From Desmospora activa DSM 45169 (GTDB lineage Bacteria > Bacillota > Bacilli > Thermoactinomycetales > DSM-45169): DNA of 64,000 nucleotides. The translations under genes were made by a program, and so were the position numbers. The stretch is from the NCBI RefSeq assembly GCF_003046315.1, contig NZ_PZZP01000001.1, positions 186,001 through 250,000 on the forward strand, given 5' to 3'. Below the pieces are notes generated by a model. That model saw only the letters and a program-made list of their open reading frames with translations. It made no database searches and was not told the origin of the DNA. This document shows, in pieces, positions 16,069 through 25,437 of this stretch. The stretch's first letter is position 1. Each line of letters starts with the position of its first letter.

Positions 16069-18051
16069 TCAATAATCACGAAAAATATGGAGCAGGTATT
16101 CGCTGCGATTGAGTGGATTATAGTCGGTTCGTGCCCTTGTCGGTACATTGCCGTCGATTTTGGTATAACCACCGGGCTCAACCACCATCACCCCTTCGCC
16201 TTGGGTAAACGAGTGCAGGCTTCTTCTAAATTTTTCTGCCGCTGCCACGGGGAGAGTACCTTTGATCAGGCAGGTGTTTTTGTGTACGGTCGATTCGGTG
16301 ATCGTAGCCTTCATACCGGTTAATTGATAGATGGTTTTGCTCATCATATCGGCGGGAACTGACACTTCAAATTGATGAATCGGCTCATAAACATCAGTAC
16401 CCGCTTGCGTCAACGCCTCCATCAACACTAACGGAACCAGCTTTCTAAAATCACCCGCTGTCGTGACCGGGCTTGCATAGCCGGTATGGGTCAGGGTGAC
16501 GATGAGGTCGTTCACTTCCCAGCCGTACAGCCCTTGCTTTAAGGTATCATACACCGTCTCTTCAATTGCTTTGTGAAAAGACAACGGAAGTGAGCCTAGC
16601 TCTACTTCCAAGCGGTAGTCCACCCCGCTGTCGGAATAGCCGGGTTCGATGCGAAAACCGACGGTGGCATAAAACGGATTATCCGCCGCTCCCATCACCT
16701 CAAAGGCATGGCCATGGCTGCGCGGTTTTTCGATACAGACGATTCTCAATTGTGAAAAGCGGACATCGACATCGTAGCGTTCCTTCAGTGTTGCGGCGAT
16801 TACTTCTTTTTGCACTTCACCAAAAATGCGAATAGTGAGATCTTGGTGCAACCGATCTTTTATCACTTCGATTAAGGGGTCTTCATCGGCAAGATTATGA
16901 AGCGCTTGATACAGCTGATATGCCTTCTTTTTGTCCGCTACTTCTACGCGTGTTTCCATATGCGGAGCCGCAAAGCGGACGCGCTTGATGTGGTGAGAGC
17001 GTGTACCGACGATATCCCCGATCTGTACATCCCGCCATCCCCACACTTTTGCCAGATCACCAGAGTGTACCTCATCGGCGATGACCGATTTTCCATTGCA
17101 AAAGGTATGGAGCTTTTTCACCTTATCGATGCGTGCCGCCACCTTCCCCGCTTGGTTTTCACGTTGGAGGTGGACTTGTTCTCTCACTTGTAGGCGGCCG
17201 GAAAACAGTCGGATATAAGCGATTTTTTCGCCTGAATCTTCTTTCTCAATCTTAAAGACGATTCCTGCTAAAGGGGCTTCTGCTTCCTGTTGATTGAACG
17301 GAAACCATTCCGTCACGCCGGATAACAATTCTGGCACCCCGATTCCAGTGACAGCGGAGCCAAAATAAACGGGATAGAGATGGGCACTCCTCACCTGATC
17401 CGCTAACGCTACTTTAACCTGATCTTCCCTGATCGCTTCCTCGTTGATATAGGACGCCAATAATTGTTCCTGGCCCGTATCCGCAATCCGTTCAATGCAC
17501 AGCTCCAAAAAAGAAGCATCGGTCGACCAATCAAAGCGATTTTCCACTAGAGAAGCCTGTTTGGTGCCGATCTGTTCCACTCGATAGAGGGGAATGACGT
17601 TGGAAGTGAGCTTTTCCTGAATTTGGGTAATGATCGAATCGGATTGAGCCCCCATGCGATCGATCTTGTTGACAAATATGATTGTGGGTATGCCTAACTT
17701 CAGCAAGACCGTCATCAATACTTTGGTTTGCGCCTGCACCCCTTCTACAGCGGAAACAACTAGGATAACGCCGTCCAGGACAGAGAGCGAACGCTCCACT
17801 TCGGCGATAAAATCAGCATGCCCAGGGGTATCGATCAAATTGACCTTCATTCCGTTGACGGTAAACGACACAACCGCTGACTTAATGGTGATGCCCCTTT
17901 TTTTCTCTAACTCCAGCGAATCGGTCTGGGTATTGCCGTGGTCGACCCGCCCAATCGCATCGATCACTTGGGTCTCAAACAAAATGCGCTCAGTCAGGCT
18001 TGTCTTTCCAGCGTCTACGTGTGCCACAATCCCAATGTTGATACTTTTCAT
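16069..18051 (-). CDS. TetM/OtrA-type ribosomal protection protein (EF-G-like GTPase)
   Basis: 660 residues, close to the 640-665 of Tet(M)/Otr(A)-family proteins. The GTPase motifs are AHVDAGKT (P-loop, residues 10-17), the switch-II DTPGH and NKID. Domains II-V follow, ending in the EF-G C-terminal fold (FEVSVPADMMSKTIYQL). Members bind the ribosome like EF-G and dislodge tetracycline. Diverged intrinsic members occur in many soil Bacillales and actinobacteria, so actual tetracycline resistance is likely but not certain. The Shine-Dalgarno GAGGA is weakly spaced. An overlapping leader reading frame starts just upstream (listed separately). There is no mobile element around it and its composition is like its neighbours. 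Confidence 0.88.
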   Translation of the reverse strand: MKSINIGIVAHVDAGKTSLTERILFETQVIDAIGRVDHGNTQTDSLELEKKRGITIKSAVVSFTVNGMKVNLIDTPGHADFIAEVERSLSVLDGVILVVSAVEGVQAQTKVLMTVLLKLGIPTIIFVNKIDRMGAQSDSIITQIQEKLTSNVIPLYRVEQIGTKQASLVENRFDWSTDASFLELCIERIADTGQEQLLASYINEEAIREDQVKVALADQVRSAHLYPVYFGSAVTGIGVPELLSGVTEWFPFNQQEAEAPLAGIVFKIEKEDSGEKIAYIRLFSGRLQVREQVHLQRENQAGKVAARIDKVKKLHTFCNGKSVIADEVHSGDLAKVWGWRDVQIGDIVGTRSHHIKRVRFAAPHMETRVEVADKKKAYQLYQALHNLADEDPLIEVIKDRLHQDLTIRIFGEVQKEVIAATLKERYDVDVRFSQLRIVCIEKPRSHGHAFEVMGAADNPFYATVGFRIEPGYSDSGVDYRLEVELGSLPLSFHKAIEETVYDTLKQGLYGWEVNDLIVTLTHTGYASPVTTAGDFRKLVPLVLMEALTQAGTDVYEPIHQFEVSVPADMMSKTIYQLTGMKATITESTVHKNTCLIKGTLPVAAAEKFRRSLHSFTQGEGVMVVEPGGYTKIDGNVPTRARTDYNPLNRSEYLLHIFRDY

Positions 18052-18076
18052 TCAAATAATTCCTCGTTTCTCTCAT
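17990..18076 (-). CDS. possible 28-codon leader peptide overlapping the tet-like start
   Basis: An ATG at 18076 (minus strand) follows a strong GAGAGGAG Shine-Dalgarno, better than the one of the TetM-like gene. It opens a 28-codon frame (starting MRETRNYLNE) that runs across the TetM-like start codon in another frame. Short translated leaders control tet(M)-type genes by attenuation. Whether this one is translated is unknown, and it could be chance. Confidence 0.35.
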   Translation of the reverse strand: MRETRNYLNEKYQHWDCGTRRRWKDKPD

Positions 18077-18272
18077 CAAATTCTCCTCTCGTATGTTGTT
18101 CAATTGCCGCATGTCCATCACGCTCCTCATTCAAGTTAACCTTATTATACCAATCACACGCTTATCGGGGTATCATGGAAATGAGGGAAGTAGAATGATC
18201 ACAATTGATTATCCGCCTGTTGCAAAATCGTAATCGTAAGTGATGCATTGCTCGATAAACGGAGGGAACAAA

Positions 18273-19037
18273 GTGGAAGCACAACCGAAACGAATTGCCG
18301 TCACTGGTGGAGGGCAGGGGATTGGACGCTGTCTGGTAGAATCTTTTGCTGAGCAGGGGGATCGCGTCTATTTTCTGGAGGTGGACCGGGAAGCAGGGGA
18401 GGAATGTGTGACGGAGTTAGCTGAGCGCAAAACAGCTTTCTTTACTCAAGGGGATATATCTCAGCCGCAGGATGTTAAAGGGTGGATGGCTACCATAGGG
18501 GAAAAAGAAGGGGCGTTGGATCTGTTGGTCAATAACGTCGGCATCATGGTGAATCGCCCCTTGGAGGAGTTGACGTGGGAGGAGTGGAACCGCGTCTTAC
18601 AAGTGAATCTGGGGGGAGCATTTCTAGCTGCACAAGCAGCGGCACCTCTACTGCGCAAAGGGGGTGGAGGCTGCATCATCCAAATCGCTTCCACCCGTGC
18701 CTTGATGTCGGAGCCACACACGGAATCGTATGCCGCCTCCAAAGGGGGTATCCTGGCCTTAACCCATGCCTTGGCCGTCTCTCTCGGACCGGACATCCGT
18801 GTCAATGCCATCAGTCCAGGCTGGATCGATGTTACATCGTGGCAGAAACGATCCAATCGTCAGTTGAGTAAACTCTCCCGGGAAGATCACCGGCAGCACC
18901 CTGCTGGCCGGGTCGGTCGACCGGAGGATATTATGAAGGCGGTCCGTTTTTTAGCATCGGCGGAAGCGGATTTTATTACCGGAACCAACCTAGTGGTGGA
19001 CGGGGGGATGACGGTAAAGATGATATATGAAGAGTAG
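18273..19037 (+). CDS. short-chain dehydrogenase/reductase
   Basis: 254 residues from the GTG at 18273, which has a GGAGGG Shine-Dalgarno. It is a classical SDR: the cofactor loop is GGGQGIGR (TGxxxGxG type), then NNVGIM, the catalytic Ser in QIASTRA, the Tyr-x-x-x-Lys as YAASK, and SPGWI. The acidic residue after strand 2 (LEVDRE) suggests NAD(H) preference. The substrate is unknown. It stands alone, with a bidirectional terminator about 150 bp after the stop shared with the convergent M28 peptidase gene. Confidence 0.85.
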   Translation: MEAQPKRIAVTGGGQGIGRCLVESFAEQGDRVYFLEVDREAGEECVTELAERKTAFFTQGDISQPQDVKGWMATIGEKEGALDLLVNNVGIMVNRPLEELTWEEWNRVLQVNLGGAFLAAQAAAPLLRKGGGGCIIQIASTRALMSEPHTESYAASKGGILALTHALAVSLGPDIRVNAISPGWIDVTSWQKRSNRQLSKLSREDHRQHPAGRVGRPEDIMKAVRFLASAEADFITGTNLVVDGGMTVKMIYEE

Positions 19038-19184
19038 ATTATAGAGCCCATGAGTTTTTCTGCCTCTGGTATGGATCTTCTTTTACATTTCTCGGTTGTG
19101 AGATTGATGAAGAACCCCCGCCAGTATATAAGGCAAAATAAAAGGGGACTGATCTACGGTCTCCACGGAAAAGAATGATAAACG

Positions 19185-19210
19185 AAAGCACCGGGGTAAC
19201 CGGTGCTTTT
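19185..19210. terminator. bidirectional terminator between SDR and M28 peptidase
   Basis: Perfect 10-bp arms AAAGCACCGG and CCGGTGCTTT around a 5-base loop, between the two convergent genes. Confidence 0.75.
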
Positions 19211-19216
19211 GTGATG

Positions 19217-20574
19217 TTACTGCTGATCATACTCAGGATTGTGGAAAGAGGATTGATTCTGCTTTTTCGTTTTCGCCGGTTTGCTCAGTTTGGTGTCATT
19301 GGCGAGATTGTGAGTGAGCAAAGTGGTCAAGGTGCCGGCTCGATAAAGATTTTGCTTGGAGATCTTGTCTAGTGAATCTTCCGGGGTATGGTAATTGGGA
19401 TCCGGTGAGTAGTGGAGGAAGGCTACCGGAATACCCGCTTCGGCAAAAGGAACATGATCGCTGCTCAAAGAAGTGCCCCGTTCATATTGGTAACCGTAAG
19501 TCTGTATATAATCTTCCGCCAAATCGGCGACAAAAGATTTATCTTCTTCAGCGGCGGTCAGCACATGGATCGTATCACCGACACCCACCATGTCCAGGTT
19601 GATCATTGCAGCGATATTGTCCAATTGATCTGCATCAAGGGATTGTACATAGCGGGCGGAACCGACTAACCCGATCTCTTCCGCACCAAAGAAGATGACG
19701 CGCACATCATGATGCAGTTTCTCTTTGGACAACACTTGTGCCAGTTCCAGCAAAGTAGCGCTGCCGGAGGCGTTGTCATTGGCGCCGGGAGAACCTTGAA
19801 CGCTGTCATAGTGAGCGCCTACCACGATCGTTTTTGCTTTACGGGTATCCCCTTTTTTCGCTTTGATCGTGCCGATCACATTTTGGGAGTAGCTGGGGTT
19901 GAGTTCCACATCGGTTATCAGATGTGTTTCAACCGTTTCCCCGGAATCGAGTATTCCTTTTAATGTTTCACCGTCGTTTTTACTCAAAGATACCGTGGGA
20001 ATGGAACCGGGCTCGCCCAAGGTGCCGTTTAGCTCACCGTCCACATTATTGTAGATGATCGTACCAACGGCCCCGGCGTCAGCGGCGTTTTTTGCTTTTT
20101 CATAAAAGGTGATTTCCCCCCGCTGGATCAGGGCGATTTTCCCTTTGACATCTACATCGGAAAAATCCTGCGAGCGTCCCAGTCCGGCATAAACGATTTC
20201 ACTGGTTAATCCCTCTTCCGGTGTTGCCGGGGTATAAGAAAAGGGTTCTGCTTCGATAGAGCGCTCTTCCGGTGCAGTGATCGTCAAAGTGGCGCCGTTA
20301 CTCTTAAAAGCGACAACCGGAAAGGTTTGCCGTTCTACTTCCAAACCGTAGTCTTCCAGTTGGTCTGCGATATAATCCGCTGCCTCATGCTCTTCCGGAA
20401 AACCGGTGACACGCGGGTTTTTCGTCAATTGGTCGATATGGTCGTAAATACGATCCGCCGATACGTTGTTCGCAACACTGTCGGTATATACCGGTGCAGC
20501 ATATGCCGATTGGGAAAAGATCAAAGCCACGGCCAACGTGAGTACCCCGAAAAACCAACTCTTTCGTTTCAAAC
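19217..20574 (-). CDS. secreted M28-family aminopeptidase with PA domain (YwaD-like)
   Basis: 452 residues from a TTG at 20574, which follows GGGAGGGG. The frame continues upstream, but this start gives a clean signal peptide: MKRKSW, a hydrophobic core, and cleavage after SAYA. A protease-associated domain (about 120-240) precedes the M28 zinc domain. The ligands are visible in order: His in GAHYDSV, bridging Asp in NDNASG, catalytic Glu in GAEEIG, Asp in NLDMVG and His in NYHTPED. This matches B. subtilis YwaD/PhoAEcto-type leucyl aminopeptidases that act outside the cell on peptides. The C-terminal tail is lysine- and serine-rich. It is monocistronic. Confidence 0.9.
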
Positions 20575-20775
20575 GCTTCCCCTCCCACAGTCTCTCATTT
20601 TTACTACGCCGTATATTATTAATTTTCGCTTCAATTTTGTCAATAATAATGATAGAAAACATAAGAGAAAGTCGCTGTAATAAACGAACCACCGCCGAAG
20701 TAGTGGCGGTGGTTGACAATAGATAATGAAAGATTAGAACCTTAATGAAGACACTTGATAAAAGGGTGAAAAAGA

Positions 20776-21126
20776 GTGGGAATACACACAAAGCGATTGC
20801 AGCAGGTACTGGCTCACAGTTGGTCCATTCAAACGAGCACCAAGTATACTACCGACAATCCGGCACGGGGACAATGTGGCGTGACAGCGCTTGTCGTCCA
20901 CGATATTTTGGGTGGGGAAATTTTAAAAACACCGTTGCCTGAAGGGTGGCATTTTTACAATAAGATTGAAGGAAGACGGATGGATTTTAGTGCATCCCAG
21001 TTTACGGAAATGATCGATTATCAGGATATCCCCTCCGATCGTACAGAGGCGTTTGCCGATACAAACAAGGAGCAATACCGTTCTCTACGGAAAGGGGTAT
21101 TCATGCAAATGGATGAGGCTGATTAA
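20776..21126 (+). CDS. yunG: YunG-like protein
   Basis: 116 residues, GTG start with only a weak AAGGGTG Shine-Dalgarno. The pattern AHSWSIQTST followed by NPARGQCGVTALVVHDILGG and GWHFYNKIEG..MDFSASQF resembles my memory of B. subtilis YunG and relatives. The conserved Cys of GQCGVTA and His of GWHFYN are arranged as in papain-like Cys-His folds, but no activity is known to me. YunB, LytH and YutB-F relatives also lie in this window, which supports the assignment by neighbourhood. Confidence 0.55.
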   Translation: MGIHTKRLQQVLAHSWSIQTSTKYTTDNPARGQCGVTALVVHDILGGEILKTPLPEGWHFYNKIEGRRMDFSASQFTEMIDYQDIPSDRTEAFADTNKEQYRSLRKGVFMQMDEAD

Positions 21127-21231
21127 TGATAAGTAATCCTTATATCTGATATCGCAATTATGTTTTTCACTTATTTGAAAGACCGTAGTATCATGGGGGC
21201 GCGGCAACAGGAAAGGAGAGCCTTAAAACCC

Positions 21232-21540
21232 ATGGAACGGTTATCGATGATTTCAAAAAAATGGATGATCATCGTGGAGAATGGGACTTTGGTACTGGTG
21301 AATCAAAATCAGATGAAGCATACATTTTTGATCCAGGATATTGTAACTTTTGAAATCCACAAACCGGTGTTTTGGTTGAAAGGATATATCCAAATTCAAT
21401 TAAAGAACCAAAAGAAGCCGGAACATTTTCGTGGTGAGATGCCTCCTGCTTTTATTTCGCTGATTTCAAAGGAAGAGTATCCCTGTTGGAAAGCGATTGA
21501 ACAAAGCGTGCGCCAGCAGTTGAAAATACGGCTACATTAG
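21232..21540 (+). CDS. small hypothetical protein, possibly PH-like fold
   Basis: 102 residues from the ATG at 21232, with AAAGGAGAG 13 bp upstream. The frame can be read from 21160 without a better Shine-Dalgarno. Alternating strands (WMIIVENGTLVLVNQNQ, HTFLIQDIVTFEIHKP, WLKGYIQIQLK) followed by an acidic/aromatic helix suggest a small beta-barrel such as the PH-like domains of bacterial DUFs. I do not recognise a named family. It follows the YunG-like gene by about 100 bp and may be co-transcribed. Confidence 0.5.
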   Translation: MERLSMISKKWMIIVENGTLVLVNQNQMKHTFLIQDIVTFEIHKPVFWLKGYIQIQLKNQKKPEHFRGEMPPAFISLISKEEYPCWKAIEQSVRQQLKIRLH

Positions 21541-21752
21541 GTTGTTTGATGTCGATCAAACGGCGAAGCGACTTCAACCATCCAACCGGCGGAATCGAGA
21601 ACTATCTTTGGGGTTAAGGCTCGGTATCTCGTTGTATCGGGTAAATCCCTGAGGGTTAATCTTTGAATGATTGACGCAACAACGCATCGTGAGAGTTGGA
21701 ACGAAAGGGGAAAATCCCATAGCACTTAATCATTACCTTTGTCCCCAGGATA

Positions 21753-22670
21753 CTAACCAAGTTGCTTGGACGTGAGGTAATTTTCCGCATAACGCAGAAA
21801 TGTCTCCGCTGCAGGTGAAAGATAACGTCCCTTGATACGAAAAATGGCAACGGATCGCGAAAGGGGTGGCTCCAACGATACGACTGCAACGGGCGGACCG
21901 GGTAGCTTAACCATGGAACGTGAAAGCACAGCAACCCCCAGCCCTGCAGCTACCAATGATCGTGGTGTCGTGCTTTCATAGGGGATATGGGGTTGGAATC
22001 CTTCCTCGGCGCACGCCGCCAGCAAAATCGCCCGAATTCCTGAGCCTTCCCGAAAGCAGACGAAAGGTTGCTCCTGCAATTCCCTGAATGAAACTTTTTC
22101 CCTCTTTGCCAATGGATGATTTTCTGCAACCACCAATACCAGCTCATCCTCATACAAAGGTGTGACCACAACGCCTGGTGGTGGCTTTAGGCCAGCGACT
22201 TGACGGGGGAATGCTCCATCTAAAACATGTATAATTGCCAAATCCAGATCACCGGTCTGTAATGCACCAAACAACAGAAATGTGGTCTCTTCCCAGATCG
22301 ATACTTCCACTTCCGGGTATGCTTGCCTGAATGCTACCAACATTTGCGGGAGCTTGGCTTGCACCAACGATCCCAGTGCGCCGACAGTAACCTTCCCGCG
22401 TGGCAGTCCCACAAATCCTTTTGCCTCGTCTTCCGCTCTTTGCGCTTCGGTGAGGGTCCTCTCGGCCCCGATTAAAAAAGCTTCTCCCACCTCAGTAAGC
22501 TTCACCCCGCGACGGGAGCGGTCAAACAGAGCAACCCCCAGCTCCCTCTCTAAGTTTCCAATCTGCTGCGACAAGGCCGGCTGGGCTACCCGGAGCCGCT
22601 CCGCCGCCCGCGTAAAATTGGACAATCGGGCTGCCTCTACAAAGTATCGAAGTTGTCTTAACTCCATCAT
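21753..22670 (-). CDS. LysR-family transcriptional regulator
   Basis: 305 residues, full length. The N-terminal winged HTH is typical (LRQLRYFVEAARLSNFTRAAERLRVAQPALSQQI, residues about 4-37), then the linker helix and an effector-binding domain of two lobes (ending about residue 300). It resembles the AlsR/CynR branch by general sequence. LysR regulators often control the divergent neighbour. Here that is the WYL regulator gene 357 bp away, so the target is uncertain. Confidence 0.88.
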   Translation of the reverse strand: MMELRQLRYFVEAARLSNFTRAAERLRVAQPALSQQIGNLERELGVALFDRSRRGVKLTEVGEAFLIGAERTLTEAQRAEDEAKGFVGLPRGKVTVGALGSLVQAKLPQMLVAFRQAYPEVEVSIWEETTFLLFGALQTGDLDLAIIHVLDGAFPRQVAGLKPPPGVVVTPLYEDELVLVVAENHPLAKREKVSFRELQEQPFVCFREGSGIRAILLAACAEEGFQPHIPYESTTPRSLVAAGLGVAVLSRSMVKLPGPPVAVVSLEPPLSRSVAIFRIKGRYLSPAAETFLRYAENYLTSKQLG

Positions 22671-23027
22671 CCGATGACTCCTTTGTAAGTGATGATATAA
22701 GTAAATGTTATCTCAAGGATATCATAAATAGATTTTGATTATGATTCAACTTGTGAGGGGGTATCTCGCCTAAAATTTCTCCATTATGAAGGGGAGTAAA
22801 TTTTAATGAAAATCCATTCCGGGATTCAGACGAGGGTATGATCTACCGATCCCTCGCAATCAAAAGGGAAAACTAGTTTTTGTATCGTTGATCATCGATG
22901 CAATAAAACCGAAATGAGCCTCCCCCGCCTGCGCTAACGCTAAGAGGCGGAGATTTCTTGCCCTCCCCTTCATGACAACTATTGTCAACTTTTCAGGTTA
23001 CAATAAGATGAGAAGGAGGAATGGGTA
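22671..23027. promoter_or_regulatory. divergent regulatory region between LysR and WYL genes
   Basis: No gene. AT-rich near the LysR start. A loose hairpin with arms CCGCCT and AGGCGG lies at about 22925-22950. Toward the WYL gene there is a TTGTCA -35 (22982-22987) and a TAAGAT -10 (23004-23009) with 16 bp spacing. Confidence 0.5.
22973..22987. promoter_or_regulatory. palindrome overlapping the WYL-gene -35
   Basis: TGACAA-CTA-TTGTCA is a perfect inverted repeat with a 3-bp centre whose right arm is the -35 hexamer. It is well placed as a repressor site, probably for the WYL regulator itself. Confidence 0.5.
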
Positions 23028-23972
23028 ATGCGGGCGGATCGATTGATCTCCATCCTATTGTTGTTGCAAATCTATCAACGGATGACGGCGGCCGAGTTGG
23101 CGGAGCGGTTGGAAGTGTCGGAGCGCACGATCTACCGTGATATGGAGGCATTGGGGGCGGCGGGGGTGCCGGTGGTGGCCGAGCGCGGGAAAAACGGAGG
23201 CTGGAGCTTGATGGGAGGTTATCGCACCCAGTTGACGGGGTTACGCGAACCAGAGGTGCAGACCTTGTTTTTATCGGTACCTCCGCAGGTATTGGCGGAT
23301 CTGGGGTGGAAAGAAGGGACGGAGCAAGGGGCATATGTCAAATTGTTGGCTGCTCTGCCGGCGGAATTTCGACGGGTGGGAGAGCAGGTGCGGCAACGAA
23401 TTTATGTGGATCAGCCGGGCTGGCACGAAGGTCGCGAAGATATTCCGTTGTTTTCGGTGTTACAGGAGGCGATTTGGAAAGAGCGACGCATGCGTATGAT
23501 TTATCGACGCGGGGATGGCACTAAAGTGGAACGGACCGTTGATCCCTTGGGGCTTGTGGTCAAAGGGCGAACGTGGTATTTGGTGGCGCATACCGATGAC
23601 GGATTCCGTTCTTACCGCGCCTCCCGCATCTTAGAGGCAACCGTGACACCAGAGGCGTTTATCCGTCCCGCCGACTTTGATCTAGCCGCATATTGGAAAA
23701 AATCCCAAGCGGCGTTTATCAGTGGATTGCGTCAATATCGCTGCCGCATTCGTATCCATCCTAATGCCTTGGCCCATATTCGTCGCCTCCCTTATGAAAT
23801 GAAGGGGGATTCTCATGGATGGAAAGTGGTGGAGGTGCGATATGACTGTGAAGAGGATGCTTGTGTCCATCTCGTCGCTCTCGCCGATCGGGTGGTAGTG
23901 GAAGAACCGGCTTCCCTTCGGAAAATGCTGATCCAGCATGCGGAAAAGATTTTATCCGTTTATCAACCGTGA
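23028..23972 (+). CDS. HTH-WYL transcriptional regulator (YafY type)
   Basis: 314 residues. The N-terminal HTH_11/DeoR-like helix-turn-helix (LLLLQIYQRMTAAELAERLEVSERTIYRDMEAL, about 8-40) is followed by the GGWSLMGGYRT wing. A central WYL domain shows the ligand motif variant TWYLVAH, with the upstream YRRGDGTKVERTVDPLG. The C-terminal WCX part covers about 230-314. WYL regulators respond to nucleotides or nucleic acid and often autoregulate. A perfect palindrome over this gene's -35 fits that. The Shine-Dalgarno is AAGGAGG. A large imperfect hairpin (23994-24035) follows the gene. Confidence 0.88.
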   Translation: MRADRLISILLLLQIYQRMTAAELAERLEVSERTIYRDMEALGAAGVPVVAERGKNGGWSLMGGYRTQLTGLREPEVQTLFLSVPPQVLADLGWKEGTEQGAYVKLLAALPAEFRRVGEQVRQRIYVDQPGWHEGREDIPLFSVLQEAIWKERRMRMIYRRGDGTKVERTVDPLGLVVKGRTWYLVAHTDDGFRSYRASRILEATVTPEAFIRPADFDLAAYWKKSQAAFISGLRQYRCRIRIHPNALAHIRRLPYEMKGDSHGWKVVEVRYDCEEDACVHLVALADRVVVEEPASLRKMLIQHAEKILSVYQP

Positions 23973-24149
23973 ACGACGCTCTCAATGATAGAAGGGGTTT
24001 TTGAAAGCAAAGTGCCTTTGCTGTTAAAAATCCCTACCCCTATAGCGGAATATTTCCTTAAAATTGAAAAGATGTTGTAAAGATTTTATTAAAACCCCAT
24101 GATACCGGCCTCACCCATGTTACGGTTAGATTACAAACTCCGATGGTAA

Positions 24150-25238
24150 ATGGGTGAAAGCATGAGCGTTAACGGGAATAAAGGAGTTATTCAGGAAATC
24201 TATTTGCTGCGAATGGTGGCATGCCTCAGTGTTGTTTGGATTCATGCCATCTCAATCACCTATGGACAATACCCTTTGTCAGACCGTGGGGTTTTGGCGG
24301 TACAAACGTTTCAGATCATCTTTATGTACGCAACACCGCTCTTTGTCTGTATCTCGGAGCTGTTGCTGGCTCATGCTTATCCGGATCAGGCGCCCAAATC
24401 GTTTTGGATCAAGCGGGTCAAGTATCTTTTGATCCCTTTTTTTACAATGGCATTTGTATATGCGCTTATTCAACATCCGACTGATCCGCTCTCGCTGTGG
24501 AACCGGTTTTCGGATATGGTGTTGTTGGGTAAATGGCATGGTTACTTCATTATAATCATCTTTCAGTTTTATCTATTGCATCTATTCTTTATCCGCTGGG
24601 TAAAAAACCGGTGGATGGTGCCGATCTTGTTGGTGTCGTTTTTTATCAATGTTCTTTATCTGGAAAATCCACCTACTTCCATGCCTTTTGGAATGGCTTC
24701 TTATATTCCGTTTCCAGGTTGGATTTTTTATTTTACCGCTTCTTACTATATCGGTCGCAATCTGGCGGCGTTTCGACGGGGAGTGGAGCGTTATCAAGCG
24801 TGGATATTTGCCGGTGTGATCCTCGCCATGGGCATCGTTGTCTATTTGAAGGGTTCGGGGATGATTTTTTCCACTTCCTCAAAACGTCCCGATGTGATGA
24901 TCTATACATGCTTGGTGTTCTGTCTTCTGTTTTGGATCGGTATGAAACTGCGTCAGATTCCGCACTGGATCGTATGGATCAGTCAGTTTTCCTTTGGGAT
25001 CTATCTGTTGCATCCTTTGGTTCAACACCGTATGATCAAGCCTTGGTTGCCGCTTGATTTACCGATGTCCCTCTACGCCGTCATCTTATTTACGGCTGGA
25101 ATATTACTTCCGATCGCCCTCACATGGTTGCTTAATCAAATGCCCTTGGGATCGTATTTGGTGGGCAAGCTGCAAAAAGGAAAGCCAACGGTCGATTCCA
25201 CTTCACACTCCTCCGAACGGGGATGGAGCAGTGCTTAA
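24150..25238 (+). CDS. acyltransferase-3 family membrane protein
   Basis: 362 residues with about ten membrane segments. The family signature lies in the first segment (LLRMVACLSVVWIHAIS, with the conserved Arg and His). It belongs to the acyltransferase-3 (OafA/WecH/IcaC-like) family, which O-acetylates surface polysaccharides or wall polymers. The start may be the ATG at 24150 or at 24162, and neither has a strong Shine-Dalgarno. It stands alone and the substrate is unknown. A second, distant family member is at 49902-50981. Confidence 0.85.
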   Translation: MGESMSVNGNKGVIQEIYLLRMVACLSVVWIHAISITYGQYPLSDRGVLAVQTFQIIFMYATPLFVCISELLLAHAYPDQAPKSFWIKRVKYLLIPFFTMAFVYALIQHPTDPLSLWNRFSDMVLLGKWHGYFIIIIFQFYLLHLFFIRWVKNRWMVPILLVSFFINVLYLENPPTSMPFGMASYIPFPGWIFYFTASYYIGRNLAAFRRGVERYQAWIFAGVILAMGIVVYLKGSGMIFSTSSKRPDVMIYTCLVFCLLFWIGMKLRQIPHWIVWISQFSFGIYLLHPLVQHRMIKPWLPLDLPMSLYAVILFTAGILLPIALTWLLNQMPLGSYLVGKLQKGKPTVDSTSHSSERGWSSA

Positions 25239-25384
25239 GTGAAAGTCAGGCTTTGGAAAGGTGACCTTTTCGCATGGTGAGTAGCGGAAGTTTGATGCGA
25301 GTATTCCCGAGATGTACCTTTGCTGTTGATATCGAGTCGGCTACATGCGTTAGTGGAGATCTCCATAAAGCGGATTCCCGGCTT

Positions 25385-25429
25385 ACAAAAAAAGAGGCAT
25401 GTTGGCTGATGTGCCGACACGCCTCTTTT
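25385..25429 (-). terminator. terminator of the ThyX-like gene
   Basis: The arms AAAGAGGC.TG.TGG and CCGACACGCCTCTTT face each other, with a run of seven T on the minus strand, just below the stop at 25438. Confidence 0.75.
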
Positions 25430-25437
25430 GTTATTGT

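Noticed and set aside
16069-18051. TetM-type gene as a mobile resistance cassette
   Set aside because: No integrase, IS or conjugation genes around, and its composition is like the surroundings; more likely an intrinsic chromosomal homologue.
23994-24035. Large hairpin after the WYL gene as a terminator
   Set aside because: The arms pair well but no T-run follows; could be structural only.
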